Assembly: GCF_900091505.1 (NCBI RefSeq)
Contig: NZ_LT607409.1
Location: 2,852,001 to 2,916,000, forward strand
Direction: 5' to 3'
From: Micromonospora chokoriensis
Lineage (GTDB): Bacteria > Actinomycetota > Actinomycetes > Mycobacteriales > Micromonosporaceae
Length of the DNA: 64,000 nucleotides
Below the pieces are notes generated by a model. That model searched no databases and was not told where the DNA came from. It worked only from the letters and a program-made list of their open reading frames with translations. Within the stretch, counting starts at the first letter, position 1; every line of letters starts with the position of its first letter. This document shows positions 16,661-25,664 of this stretch, piece after piece. The position numbers and the translations under genes are program-made.

Positions 16661-17838
16661 CGGCCCTCCCCGATGGGCAGCGCGGCTCGGACCTGCCAGC
16701 GACCGTCGTGCGGTCCGGCGCTGAACCGGCCGGCCAGCAGGGTGGCGCGCTCCCGCATCCCGATCAGCCCGGCGCCGGCGCCGGCGAGCCCGGCCCCGCC
16801 CCGGCGCACCGGGTTCTCCACCGTCAGCACCACCTCCGCCGGTCGGTACACGATCGTCAGGTCCGCCTCGCCGGTGCCGTGCTTGAGCGCGTTGGTCAGG
16901 GACTCCTGCACGATCCGGTACGCGGCGAGGTCCACCCCCACCGGCAGCGGCCCCGGCGCACCGTCGGTGCGTACCCGCACCGCGAGGCCGGCGGCCCGGA
17001 CCCGTTCGACCAGCTCGTCCGTCCCGGCGAGCCGCGCGCTGACCAACTCCGGCGCCGCCGTGCCGTCGCCCCCCGGCTCGCGGAGCACCTCGATCAACTG
17101 ACGCATCTCCGACAGACCCTGCACGCTGCTCTCCCGGATCACCCGCAACGCCGACTCGACCTGCCCGCGGTCCAGCCCAGGCACGGACAGCACGGCGGTG
17201 GCGTGGATGGCCACCGCGCTGAGGTGGTTGGCGACCACGTCGTGCAGTTCCCGGGCCATCCGGGCCCGCTCCGCGCTGACCGCCTGCCGCCGATCCAACT
17301 CGACCAGACGGGCGGTCTGCTCGGCCCGGGCCCGTTCGGCGGCAGCCTGGTCGCGGTACTGCCGCACGCTGATCCCGGTCAGGACCGGCAGCAGGCCGAC
17401 GAGCACCACCAGCACGCCGATGGCCACCCCACTCCACTGGTCGCTGAGAATCACGCCGACGATCGCACCGACGACGCTCAGCCCGATGGTCGCCCGCAGC
17501 AACCACCGCCACAGCCGGGGCGGGCCGTAGACGCACGCGTCGTAGAGCACCTGGGTGTAGATCAGGATCGCCCCCAGTGAGCCACCGAGGGAGATGTCCA
17601 CCACCACCGCCGCGGTGCCGACGGCGAGGCTGGCGCGCGGGGCGACGAGGCGCAGGCCCACGGCGACGCACATCGCCAGCAGCGGCGGCAGGAACAGGAC
17701 CGCGGGCACGTCCGGGTGCGGACGGATCTGCGGTTGCCAACCGAGGGTCCACAGCACCAGGCCGCCGGCCAGCGAGACGCCGGCCAGCGCCAGATCCCGG
17801 CCGCGGGTGCCGGAGCCGAGCCACGGAGGCAGACGCAT
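16657..17838 (-). CDS. Sensor histidine kinase (HPK7, NarX/DesK type)
   Basis: A 393-residue membrane histidine kinase. About five hydrophobic helices occupy residues 15-165, then a short coiled linker, the dimerisation/phosphoacceptor helix ERARMARELHDVVANHLSAV near residue 215 with its conserved His, and a HATPase_c domain with YRIVQESLTNALKHG (N box) and GAGLIGMRERA (G box). No large extracellular sensor domain, so it probably senses membrane state or a ligand within the helices. It pairs with the response regulator immediately downstream. ATG 17836-17838 is chosen; a GTG 13 codons earlier is also possible. Confidence 0.92.
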   Translation of the reverse strand: MRLPPWLGSGTRGRDLALAGVSLAGGLVLWTLGWQPQIRPHPDVPAVLFLPPLLAMCVAVGLRLVAPRASLAVGTAAVVVDISLGGSLGAILIYTQVLYDACVYGPPRLWRWLLRATIGLSVVGAIVGVILSDQWSGVAIGVLVVLVGLLPVLTGISVRQYRDQAAAERARAEQTARLVELDRRQAVSAERARMARELHDVVANHLSAVAIHATAVLSVPGLDRGQVESALRVIRESSVQGLSEMRQLIEVLREPGGDGTAAPELVSARLAGTDELVERVRAAGLAVRVRTDGAPGPLPVGVDLAAYRIVQESLTNALKHGTGEADLTIVYRPAEVVLTVENPVRRGGAGLAGAGAGLIGMRERATLLAGRFSAGPHDGRWQVRAALPIGEGR

Positions 17839-17948
17839 GCCCCGATCCCACCACAGACGCACCCGGTCGGACTCCGACCGGGGGAGGACGCCGTCGCCCC
17901 CGGCATGCGCCGAAAGGGGTACGCGGACAGCGCCCCGATGAGCGAACA

Positions 17949-18368
17949 ATGATCATCATGACTGATGGGGAAGCGCGGGCCGCGCTCGCTCGTGAGATCG
18001 ACGCCACCTGCCGACTGACGGGAACGTTCGTGCTCCGCTCCGGGCGGACCGCCGACGAGTACTTCGACAAGTACCGCTTCGAGGCCGATCCTCGCCTGCT
18101 GGACCGGGTCGCCGCCCAGCTGACACCCCTCGTTCCGACGGACACCGAGGTGGCCGGCCGGCGGGTGCTCGTGGTCGAGGACGTGGTCACCTCCGGCGGT
18201 CAGGTGATCGTCTCGACGGGCCAGCTACGCGAACTGGGTGCCCGGGTGGAGCATGCCCTCTGTGTCATCGACCGGGCCGAGGGCGGAGCGCAAACGCTCG
18301 CCGATCACGGGGTGGCCCTGCGGGCGCTCTTCACCCGGGCGGACCTGGAGGCTCACCGCACCCGCTGA
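17949..18368 (+). CDS. pyrE: Orotate phosphoribosyltransferase with large internal deletion
   Basis: Both ends match orotate phosphoribosyltransferase, which makes orotidine 5'-phosphate in pyrimidine synthesis: the start ALAREIDATCRLTGTFVLRSG, then YFDKYRFEADPRLLDRV, and at the end VLVVEDVVTSGGQVI (the PRPP-binding motif) followed by HALCVIDRAEGG. Between residues about 62 and 64 (PTDTEV then AGRRVL) some 45 residues usual in the family are missing, including the Gly-rich LELGG turn and the flexible loop with the catalytic Lys. The frame is kept. The protein is 139 residues instead of about 180 and is unlikely to be active, unless the gap is an assembly fault. ATG 17958 is an alternative start. 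Confidence 0.8.
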   Translation: MIIMTDGEARAALAREIDATCRLTGTFVLRSGRTADEYFDKYRFEADPRLLDRVAAQLTPLVPTDTEVAGRRVLVVEDVVTSGGQVIVSTGQLRELGARVEHALCVIDRAEGGAQTLADHGVALRALFTRADLEAHRTR

Positions 18369-18563
18369 CCGTCGAACCGGCCGGTCGCGACGCCCGGGTG
18401 AACAGCGCGAGAAGACGCTGTGAACTGGGCAACCGGCCCCCGCGCGCACCGTCCTGCCCAGGCAACGCCCGGGTACGCCGTGCACGACCCGTCGGGCCCG
18501 GCCAGTACGGTGACAGGGCACATCGGGGGCACCCGGGGTGAGACGAACGTGAGGAGACCGGGG

Positions 18564-18929
18564 ATGGCGCACGGGGAGGCCGAGCACGGCTGCGCCCAGG
18601 GCGAGCCCTGCCGGCCGGGGCACCACGACCCCCAGCCAGCCGGCAAGCACCGCCGGTCGGTCGGCGGTGCGCTGTTCGCCGGTGGTGAGGTCGACGCCCT
18701 GGACCGACGGCTGAACCCGGGGGAGCCGCCCGCCGGTCGGGCCGACGACGAGACCGCTCTTCCGCGTCAGCGCTCCAGCGAGCCCGGCACCCTCGGTGCG
18801 TCCGACGTCGACGTCCCGGCTGGTTGCCTCAGTGAACTTCCCGGCTGGGCCGGGGCGCATCGGCACGGCCCGGTCCGGCCGCGCCCGCGCGCCACCCGCC
18901 GCGAACGCCCACCCCGCCGCTGGTGCTGA
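18564..18929 (+). CDS. Hypothetical protein, coding status uncertain
   Basis: A possible 121-residue protein starting at ATG 18564 with AGGAG seven bases before it. The first two thirds keep strong G/C at third positions and are rich in His, Gly and Cys (HGCAQGEPC, GHHD), then HRRSVGGALFAGGEVDALD. The last third turns Arg/Pro-rich with poorer codon bias, which may mean a frameshift or truncation. No family recognised, no signal peptide or membrane helix. The opposite strand also has an open frame here but with worse codon pattern. Confidence 0.4.
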   Translation: MAHGEAEHGCAQGEPCRPGHHDPQPAGKHRRSVGGALFAGGEVDALDRRLNPGEPPAGRADDETALPRQRSSEPGTLGASDVDVPAGCLSELPGWAGAHRHGPVRPRPRATRRERPPRRWC

Positions 18930-18989
18930 CCTGATCACCGCCGGTCGCCGACCGGCGGGTGCGGCTGTCGCTGTCCAGCGCGTGCGCTT

Positions 18990-19127
18990 CTGACCGGAGT
19001 GCGTTTTTCGCCGGCGTGCGTGGCGGACTGGCGTGCGCGGTCGGCCGGCGTGCGTTTTGGCCGGCGTGCGCGGTTGACCGGCGTACGTTTTTTGCGCCGG
19101 CGTGCGTGGTGGGCCGGCTGGCGTGGT
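18990..19127. repeat. Degenerate tandem repeat, about 17 bp unit
   Basis: About eight imperfect units around the core CCGGCGTGCG followed by TTTT, TGG or CGG (for example GGCCGGCGTGCGTTTTG) run head to tail between the hypothetical gene and the end of the leftward secreted-protein gene. No gene is supported here. Confidence 0.7.
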
Positions 19128-19130
19128 TGG

Positions 19131-19781
19131 TCAGCGCGTGCGACGGCGGATCAGCAGGGCGATCCCGGCGAGGCCCACGGTGATGGTGAGCATCACGCCG
19201 ACATTGAGCAGCAGCAGCCGTTGCAGGTCGCCGAGCGCCTCGTCGAGATCCTTGGCGGGGTCGAGAGTGTCCTCCGGGAGCACCCGCTCGCCGCCACCGA
19301 CGCCGCCGCTGACCGTGTCGAACTGCCGCTCCAGCGGCACGCCTGCGGTGCGCAGGGTCTCGGACATGCTGAGTCGACCCAGGAACCAGCCGGCGCTGGT
19401 CTTGCGGCCGTCCGGCTGCTTCGCCGGTCGGAAGACCCGAGGGCCACCGACCGCCTTCGGATAGAGGTCGTACGTCTGCTTCGGCGCGTCCCCGGCGAGC
19501 ACCACGACCGTGTACTTCGGACCGAGGTCGGCCGGCTTCGGACCGCTGGCCATGCCGGTGCGGCCGAGGAAGTTGACCTGGTCGATGACCGCCCCCACGT
19601 GGGCGGGCTGCGTCTCCGCGCGCAACCGCAGCGGCTCCGCCAGCCCCACGCCGGTGATGTCCACTCCGGGGGGTGGGGGCTTCGGCGCGGCCGAGGCCGG
19701 GCCCGTGGTGCCGAGTGACAGCAGCGCCGTCGCCAGCGTGCCCGCCAGCACGGCGGCCAACCGCCTCATCTGTCGGACCAT
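19131..19781 (-). CDS. Secreted membrane-anchored protein of unknown function
   Basis: A 216-residue protein with an N-terminal signal peptide (MRRLAAVLAGTLATALLSLG, cleavage near ASAAPK) and a C-terminal membrane helix (about 190-210, LLLLNVGVMLTITVGLAGIAL) ending in RRRTR, so most of it lies outside the membrane. The exported domain contains GVGLAEPLRLRAETQ and YTVVVLAGDAPKQTYDLYPKAVGGPRVFRP, with no recognised catalytic motif. Start ATG 19779-19781 is preceded by GAGGAGG. Function unknown; it is divergent from the CopC-like gene. Confidence 0.82.
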   Translation of the reverse strand: MVRQMRRLAAVLAGTLATALLSLGTTGPASAAPKPPPPGVDITGVGLAEPLRLRAETQPAHVGAVIDQVNFLGRTGMASGPKPADLGPKYTVVVLAGDAPKQTYDLYPKAVGGPRVFRPAKQPDGRKTSAGWFLGRLSMSETLRTAGVPLERQFDTVSGGVGGGERVLPEDTLDPAKDLDEALGDLQRLLLLNVGVMLTITVGLAGIALLIRRRTR

Positions 19782-20001
19782 CCCGCCTCCTCGCCCCGTT
19801 CGATGGAGTGCATCGCTGTGACGTCCGGACCGGTCTGCCGGTGCCGACACCGACCGGATGGTCGGCGTCATCCTTACAGACTCCAGGGAACGTCGATGAG
19901 TTGCAGCTTGTGGAACAGTAATTGGAACTATTTGCGATCTCGGCTCGACTAATGAGGAGCCGTTTGATCAGCGGGCGGATCGTACCCTTACGGAGGGGTT
20001 C

Positions 20002-20637
20002 ATGGGGGGCAGGGTTACACGTACGGCGCGGGTAGTGCCAGTGGTGCTCGGCGTGGCGTTCGGTGTGTCGTTTTTGGCGCCACCGACGCCCGCGGTCGCG
20101 CACAACTCGTTGACCGGCAGCGATCCACGTGACGGTGCCCGAGTCGCGACGGCGCCCGCCCGGATCGAGCTGCGCTTCCTCGCCAAGCCGGCACCGGCAA
20201 CGACGAAGATCACAATAACCGGGCCGGACAATGTGGTCGCCGGCGGCCCACCCGTCTTCGACGGCAGCCGGGTGCGGGTGCCGTTCAAACCGGCGGCGGC
20301 GGGTCTCTACATCGTGGGCTACCAGCTCGCGTCCGCCGACGGGCACCCGGTCAAGGGCGAGGTGCGGTTCACCCTCACCACCGGCACCGCCGCCAACCCG
20401 TCCGCGTCGCCGTCGGCCGGAGCGCCCTCGGCGGACCCGTCGGCTGTCGCCACGGCCTCAGCGTCGGCCGTGCCGGCGTCGGCCACACCCGGCAGCCCGA
20501 CGGCGTCCACGGTGCCGGCGGCGTCGGAGACGTCCGACTCCGGGGGCCGCTGGTGGCTCTGGGCGCTCGGCGGTCTGGTGCTGATCGGTGCGCTCGCCGC
20601 CGGCCTGGTCTTCCGCCGCCGCCGAGGCAGCGCCTAG
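20002..20637 (+). CDS. CopC-domain copper-binding exported protein, membrane anchored
   Basis: A 211-residue exported protein. A signal peptide ends at AVA before HNSLTGSDP, so the mature protein begins with His, a copper ligand in CopC proteins. The CopC beta-barrel spans about 32-130, with a second conserved His in SADGHPVKGEVRFTL. A long Ala/Ser/Pro linker (about 130-180) and one C-terminal helix with RRRRG anchor it in the membrane. CopC proteins bind copper outside the membrane, often with a CopD partner; none is adjacent. ATG start with GGAGGGG upstream. The upstream region is unusually AT-rich and probably holds the promoter. Confidence 0.9.
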   Translation: MGGRVTRTARVVPVVLGVAFGVSFLAPPTPAVAHNSLTGSDPRDGARVATAPARIELRFLAKPAPATTKITITGPDNVVAGGPPVFDGSRVRVPFKPAAAGLYIVGYQLASADGHPVKGEVRFTLTTGTAANPSASPSAGAPSADPSAVATASASAVPASATPGSPTASTVPAASETSDSGGRWWLWALGGLVLIGALAAGLVFRRRRGSA

Positions 20638-20687
20638 CCAACGCCGAGCCCCTAGCCCGACGCCGAGCCCCGAGCCCCCCGCCCGGC

Positions 20688-20763
20688 GTCGATCATGGAG
20701 TTGTGGTGGTGGACAAACCTCCTGGAAGGGGGTCTATCCGGGCACCACAACTCCATGATCGAC
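20688..20763. repeat. Palindromic element family A, copy A2
   Basis: 76 bp with the same perfect 21 bp arms as copy A1 and a different 34 bp loop that also begins near GGACAAA and ends CCGGG. It lies between convergent CopC-like and gltX genes. Confidence 0.9.
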
Positions 20764-20767
20764 GGGG

Positions 20768-20806
20768 CTGACGGCGGGGGCTGACGGCGGGGGCTGACGG
20801 CGGGGG
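20768..20806. repeat. Short tandem repeat, three 13 bp units
   Basis: CTGACGGCGGGGG occurs three times head to tail right after palindrome A2, continuing into a G-rich tail up to the gltX end. Confidence 0.85.
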
Positions 20807-20825
20807 CTGGGGCTGGGGGGTGGGG

Positions 20826-22235
20826 TCAGGTCAGGCGTAGGCGGGCGGCGCGGATTCGGGTCAGGGTGCGCTCGCGGCCGAGCACCTCCAGCGACTCGAA
20901 CAGCGGCAGGCCCACGGTGCGGCCGGTGACCGCGACCCGTACGGGTGCCTGCGTCTTGCCGAGCTTCAGGCCACGCTCGGCCCCGACGGCCTCCAGCGTC
21001 GACTTCAGCGACTCGGCGTCCCAGGACTCCAGGGCTTCGAAGGCCGCGACGGCGTCGTCCAGCAGTTCGGCGGAGCCGTCCTTCATCGTCTTGGTCCACG
21101 CGGCCTCGTCGATCAACGGCGAGGCGAGGAAGAGGAAGTCGACGTTCGGCACGATCTCGCTGAGGACCGCGATCCGCGTCTGGGCCAGCGGTGCGACGGC
21201 CGCGAACGCGTCGGCGTCGAACTCCTCGGGCTGCCACGGCGGTGGCGCGATCGTCCCGGTGCCGGTCAGCCACGGCTGGCAGGCGTCCACGAACTCGGCA
21301 ACCGGCAGGGCGCGGATGTACTCGCCGTTGAAGGCGCGCAGCTTCTTCTCGTCAAAGAACGCGGGGGAGGGGTTGACCTCGTCCAGCCGGAACTCGTCCT
21401 CGATGACCGACCAGGGGACGATCTCCCGGTCGCCGGAGGGGGCCCAGCCGAGCAGCATCAGGTAGTTGCGCATCGCACCGGCGAGGTAGCCCTCCTCGCG
21501 GTACGCCTCCAGGGCGACCTTGTCGCGCCGCTTGGAGAGCTTCTGCCGCTTCTCGTTGACGACCACCGGCACGTGCGCCCAGACCGGCGGCTTGACGCCG
21601 AGGGCGTCCCAGAGCAGCTGCTGCTTGGGGGTGTTGGGCAGGTGCTCCTCGGCCCGGATCACGTGGGTGATCCCCATGGTCATGTCGTCGACGACGTTGG
21701 CGAGCAGGAAGACCGGCGACCCGTCCCCCCGGGCGATCACGAAGTCCTCGATCAGCTTGTTCTCGAAGGTGGGCTCGCCGCGGATGAGGTCGACCACCAC
21801 CGTCGCACCCTCGTCGGGCGTACGGAAGCGCAGGGCGTGCCCGGGGCCCGGGCCGAGGCCACGGTCGCGGTGGTAGCCGTCGTAGCCCTGGTGCTGCGAG
21901 CCGGTGCGCGCCTGCACGTCCTCACGGGTGCAGTCGCAGTAGTAGGCGCGACCCGACTCGTAGAGGCGGGCCGCGGCGGCCCGGTGCTCGCCGGCGTTCT
22001 CCGACTGGAAGTACGGGCCTTCGTAGCTGCCCCGGGAGATGCCGATCCAGTCCAGCGCGGAGAGGATGCCCTCGGTCCATTCGGGCTTGTTGCGCGCCGC
22101 ATCGGTGTCCTCGATGCGCAGCACGAACACCCCGCCCTGCTGCTTGGCGTAGATCCAGTTCTGCAGCGCCGAGCGGGCGCCGCCGACGTGGAACATACCG
22201 GTCGGGGAAGGGGCGAAGCGCACACGTACCGTCAC
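20826..22235 (-). CDS. gltX: Glutamyl-tRNA synthetase
   Basis: A 469-residue class I aminoacyl-tRNA synthetase that charges tRNA-Glu (and tRNA-Gln in organisms using the amidotransferase route). The HIGH-type motif is in [19 protein letters not shown] near residue 10 and the KMSKS-type loop is [12 protein letters not shown] near residue 245. The zinc-site region and the C-terminal anticodon-binding helices are present and length is normal. GTG/ATG at 22233-22235 is the only sensible start. It stands alone, ending against palindrome A2. Confidence 0.96.
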   Translation of the reverse strand: MTVRVRFAPSPTGMFHVGGARSALQNWIYAKQQGGVFVLRIEDTDAARNKPEWTEGILSALDWIGISRGSYEGPYFQSENAGEHRAAAARLYESGRAYYCDCTREDVQARTGSQHQGYDGYHRDRGLGPGPGHALRFRTPDEGATVVVDLIRGEPTFENKLIEDFVIARGDGSPVFLLANVVDDMTMGITHVIRAEEHLPNTPKQQLLWDALGVKPPVWAHVPVVVNEKRQKLSKRRDKVALEAYREEGYLAGAMRNYLMLLGWAPSGDREIVPWSVIEDEFRLDEVNPSPAFFDEKKLRAFNGEYIRALPVAEFVDACQPWLTGTGTIAPPPWQPEEFDADAFAAVAPLAQTRIAVLSEIVPNVDFLFLASPLIDEAAWTKTMKDGSAELLDDAVAAFEALESWDAESLKSTLEAVGAERGLKLGKTQAPVRVAVTGRTVGLPLFESLEVLGRERTLTRIRAARLRLT

Positions 22236-22285
22236 GCCTCCAGCCTACGGCGACCGTCGACCGGATTCCGCCACGGCCCCCTGAC

Positions 22286-23563
22286 TCAGGGCACCGAGCG
22301 GATCTTGACCACCAGCGCGCTGCCGATCAGGGTGACCACGGCGGTGACCGCGTAGAGCGTGGGGTAACCACCCAGGTACACCACGAGCGGGGCGGAGAGC
22401 GCCGGGCCGAGCACCTGCGGCGCCGAGTTCGCGATGTTGATGACGCCCAGGTCCTTGGCCCGGTCGGTGGCCCGGGGCAGCACCTGCGTGATCAGCGCGG
22501 CGTCCACCGAGAGGTAGACGCCGTAGCCCGCGCCGAGCAGCAACGCGGCGACGATCGCCATCGGCCAGATCGGCGCGACGGCGAGCAGCAGCGCTGCCAC
22601 CGCCATGATCAGTCCGGACGCGATCACGTAGATCTTGCGGCGCCCGGAGCGGTCCGACATCCGGCCGGCGACCACCGCCGTCAGCATCATGCCGAGCGTG
22701 TAGAGCAGGATCAGCACCAGCAGCGAGCCCTCGGGGTCGGGGTGGCGTACCCCGTCGGTGAGGAAGTACAGCAGGTAGAGGGTGCCCAGGGCGTTGCCGA
22801 GCTGGACCAGGAACCGGGTGATCCAGGCCCAGGCGAAGTCCGGGTGCCGACGCGGGTCGATCCACATCGAGGCCAGCAGCGCCCGCGCGCGCAGCGCCGG
22901 CCGATGGGTACGCGGCAACGGCTCGTCGGGGGTGAGCAGTGCGAACGGCAGCGACAGCAGCAGGATGGCCACGGCGATGGCCAGGTAGCCGGCCGCGTTG
23001 CCGGTGACCAGGGCGGTGACCAGCACCGCGCCGAGCACCAACCCCAGCGCCTGCGGGATGCCCACCCAACCCGAGACGCCGCCCCGCTGCGCCACCGGCA
23101 CCCGGTCTGGGATGGCGGCGGTGAGGCTGGCCAGCATCGCGTTAAAACAGACCTGGGCGGCGACCCAGCCGAGGGCGACCCCGAGGATGGTCCGCTGCTG
23201 GGCCAGCAGCACCAGGGCCGCCGCGCCGAGCACCGCTCCGCCCGCGGTCCAGACGTGTCGGCGGCCGAACTCGCGGCCGGCGATCCGCAGACAGGTCCGG
23301 TCGGAGAACGCGCCGGCGAGGGGGTTGGCGAGCACCGCCGCCAGAGCGCCGAGGCCGGTGACGACGGCCAGCATGTTCTCCTTGTCGCCGGGCGCGATCT
23401 GCTCGATCTGCTGGGGCAGCAGCACCTGGATCGGCGTGAAGAACGCCATCCAGACGCCGAGGTTGGCGGCGAAGATCAGCCCGATCCAGCCGCGCCGCAC
23501 CGGCACTGTCGGTTCGGCGAGGGCGGCCGGCAGCGACGCCGGCGTCGGGTTGACCGTGGTCAC
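22286..23563 (-). CDS. MFS transporter, probable sugar (glycoside) permease
   Basis: A 425-residue major facilitator with 12 predicted helices and a central loop near residue 200. The motif-A-like loops DRTCLRIAGREFGRRHVW and GRMSDRSGRRKIYV follow helices 2 and 8. The pattern resembles the SLC45/GPH-type sugar transporters found beside GH1 genes. Its GTG start overlaps the beta-glucosidase stop (GTGA), so the two form one operon; uptake of a beta-glucoside followed by cytoplasmic hydrolysis is the simplest reading. Substrate not known. Confidence 0.9.
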   Translation of the reverse strand: MTTVNPTPASLPAALAEPTVPVRRGWIGLIFAANLGVWMAFFTPIQVLLPQQIEQIAPGDKENMLAVVTGLGALAAVLANPLAGAFSDRTCLRIAGREFGRRHVWTAGGAVLGAAALVLLAQQRTILGVALGWVAAQVCFNAMLASLTAAIPDRVPVAQRGGVSGWVGIPQALGLVLGAVLVTALVTGNAAGYLAIAVAILLLSLPFALLTPDEPLPRTHRPALRARALLASMWIDPRRHPDFAWAWITRFLVQLGNALGTLYLLYFLTDGVRHPDPEGSLLVLILLYTLGMMLTAVVAGRMSDRSGRRKIYVIASGLIMAVAALLLAVAPIWPMAIVAALLLGAGYGVYLSVDAALITQVLPRATDRAKDLGVINIANSAPQVLGPALSAPLVVYLGGYPTLYAVTAVVTLIGSALVVKIRSVP

Positions 23564-24909
23564 CGTCCCGACCCCGGCCGGCTGGCCGCGATGACGTCCC
23601 GCAGCCAGGTGTACGACGACTTCGGCGTACGGGTCTGGGTGGCGTAGTCGACGTGCACGAGACCGAAGCGCTTGGTGAACCCCTCGGCCCACTCCCAGTT
23701 GTCCAGCAGCGACCAGACGAAGTAGCCGCGCACGTCGACTCCGTCGTCGATGGCGGCCCGTACCGCCCGTAGGTGTCCGTCCAGGTACGCGATCCGCTCC
23801 GGGTCGGCCACCTGACCGTCCGGGTCCGGCACGTCGTCGTACGCGCACCCGTTCTCGGTGATCTCGATGGGCGGCAGGGCGTCGCCGTAGGTGTCACGGA
23901 GCCAGCCGAGCAGTTCGTGCAGCCCGTCGGGGGCGACCGGCCAGTCGAAGGCGGTACGCGGGTAGTCGTCCAGCGGGACGAGGTCGAACGGGAGTGGTGA
24001 GCCCTCCTCGGCAGCGCGTACACCGGTGGGGTTGTAGTAGTTCACCCCGAGGACGTCGATCGGTGTGGCGATGGTGTCGAGGTCGCCGGGGCGGACGACG
24101 CCCAGGTCGAGGCCGGGCAGTTCCGGGTAGTCGAGCCCGAGCAGCGGATCGGTGAAGAGTCGGTTGTGCAGCGCCTCGTAAGCGGCGCCGGCGGCCCGGT
24201 CGGCGTCGCTGTCACCGCGCACCCGCACCGGGGAGTAGTTGTTGGCGATCGCCACCGGGCTGGTGCTGTGGGCCCGTAGCGCGGCGACCGCGAGCCCGTG
24301 CCCGAGAAGTTGGTGGTGGGCGACCGGAAAGGCGTCGAAGAGCAGCATCCGGCCGGGGGCGTGTACGCCCATCCCGTACCCCATGCTCATGTGGATGAAC
24401 GGCTCGTTCAGGGTGATCCAGAGCCGGACCCGGTCGCCGAGTCGGGCGGCGGTCAGGTCGGCGTAGTCGGCGAATCGGGCGGCCGTGTCGCGGTGTAGCC
24501 AGCCGCCGACGTCTTCGAGTGGTTGGGGCAGGTCCCAGTGGTAGAGCGTCGCCACCGGGTCGATGTCGGCGGCCAGGAGGTCGTCCACCAGGCGGTCGTA
24601 GAAGTCCAGGCCGGGCGCGTTGGCCGGGCCGGTGCCGGTGGGCTGCACCCGGGGCCAGGCGATGGAGAACCGGTACGCGGAGACGCCCAGCCCGGCCAGC
24701 AACGCGACGTCCTCGGTGTGCCGGTGGTAGTGGTCGCAGGCCACCGCACCCGTGCTGCCGTCGCCGATCCGACCCGGCGCGCGCGCGAACGTGTCCCAGA
24801 TGGACGGACCGCGCCCGTCGGCGGTGGCGGCACCCTCGATCTGGTGGGCCGATGTGGAGACGCCCCAGCGGAAGCCGGTGGGGAACTGGGGCATAGGTGC
24901 GGTCGACAT
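23560..24909 (-). CDS. Beta-glucosidase, glycoside hydrolase family 1
   Basis: A 449-residue GH1 enzyme cleaving beta-linked glucosides such as cellobiose. The family signature FPTGFRWGVSTSAHQIEGA is at residue 9, the acid/base Glu in TLNEPF near residue 165, and the nucleophile Glu in EITENGCAY near residue 355; WSLLDNWEWAEGF near residue 405 is the substrate-contacting segment. No signal peptide, so it acts in the cytoplasm on imported sugar. It is first in a two-gene operon with the MFS gene, and a LacI-type operator lies about 40 bp upstream. Confidence 0.96.
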   Translation of the reverse strand: MSTAPMPQFPTGFRWGVSTSAHQIEGAATADGRGPSIWDTFARAPGRIGDGSTGAVACDHYHRHTEDVALLAGLGVSAYRFSIAWPRVQPTGTGPANAPGLDFYDRLVDDLLAADIDPVATLYHWDLPQPLEDVGGWLHRDTAARFADYADLTAARLGDRVRLWITLNEPFIHMSMGYGMGVHAPGRMLLFDAFPVAHHQLLGHGLAVAALRAHSTSPVAIANNYSPVRVRGDSDADRAAGAAYEALHNRLFTDPLLGLDYPELPGLDLGVVRPGDLDTIATPIDVLGVNYYNPTGVRAAEEGSPLPFDLVPLDDYPRTAFDWPVAPDGLHELLGWLRDTYGDALPPIEITENGCAYDDVPDPDGQVADPERIAYLDGHLRAVRAAIDDGVDVRGYFVWSLLDNWEWAEGFTKRFGLVHVDYATQTRTPKSSYTWLRDVIAASRPGSGR

Positions 24910-24946
24910 GCGCCCTCCCGCTCAACGTGAAACGTGTTCGGGACTT

Positions 24947-24958
24947 TAGAGCGCTCTC
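24947..24958. promoter_or_regulatory. LacI/CebR-type operator before the beta-glucosidase operon
   Basis: TAGAGCGCTCTC contains the perfect palindrome AGAGCGCTCT, matching the GAGCGCTC core of CebR and related LacI-family repressor sites that govern cellobiose genes in actinomycetes. It sits about 40 bp before the GH1 start. No LacI gene is in the window. Confidence 0.65.
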
Positions 24959-25096
24959 GATGAATGCGCCATAGGTCGGCCTGGCGCAATCCGCAATGGT
25001 TGATCGGCGTGTCTTTTTCCGAACCCGTCCAGGTAAGTCCGATTTAGCGCATAGAGTGCCGATATCGTGGGATGTCCTCACCGGAGGAAGACGGAA

Positions 25097-25543
25097 ATGA
25101 TCCTCGTTGAACGCAGTGCGCACGTGGCGGCGCCAATTGAAGTTGTCTGGGATGTCGTCCAGCGGGCCGAGCAGTTGCCGGCCTGGCTGGCGGGGGTCCG
25201 CGCGGCCGAAGTGCTCTCGGGGGAGGGCTTCGGACGGCGGCAACTGGTCCAGGCGGGGCGCGGCTCGGCGCATGAGGCCGAGGTGATCGCCTACCAGGAG
25301 CCGACGCTGATCGGCTGGCGGGAACGGGCCAAGGGGGCCGGGTCTCGGGCGGAGGCGCGCACCGAGATCTACGTCCAGCTCACCACCGACGAGGAGGAGG
25401 GCGGGACCATCGTGCGGCTCATCGTGGTCCGCTGGCCGGCCGGGCCGGTCAAGGCGGCCCTGCTGCGCCTCGGACTGCGCCGGGTCGGCGCCGACCTGGA
25501 GGACTCGCTGGCCCGGCTCACCGACCTGGCCGCCGTCGGCTGA
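25097..25543 (+). CDS. SRPBCC (START-like/polyketide cyclase) family protein
   Basis: A 148-residue protein with the SRPBCC ligand-binding fold: VERSAHVAAPIEVVWDVVQRAEQLPAWLAGV at the start is the typical first strand and helices, and the C-terminal long helix runs from AALLRLGLRRVGADLEDSLARLTDLA. Many relatives are annotated polyketide cyclase or coenzyme Q-binding (COQ10-like), but the ligand here cannot be told. ATG 25097 is favoured over an in-frame upstream start because GGAGGAAG lies before it. It stands alone and is convergent with aceE. Confidence 0.88.
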   Translation: MILVERSAHVAAPIEVVWDVVQRAEQLPAWLAGVRAAEVLSGEGFGRRQLVQAGRGSAHEAEVIAYQEPTLIGWRERAKGAGSRAEARTEIYVQLTTDEEEGGTIVRLIVVRWPAGPVKAALLRLGLRRVGADLEDSLARLTDLAAVG

Positions 25544-25664
25544 CGAGAGCCCATCCTCCCGGCGCCACCCGCGACGGCGGTGGTCCGGATCCCCGCCAGG
25601 GACCCCGGACCCCCGCCGCTGCCGTCCCACCCTCACCCGCACCGACGCCGCCACCCCCACCAGC

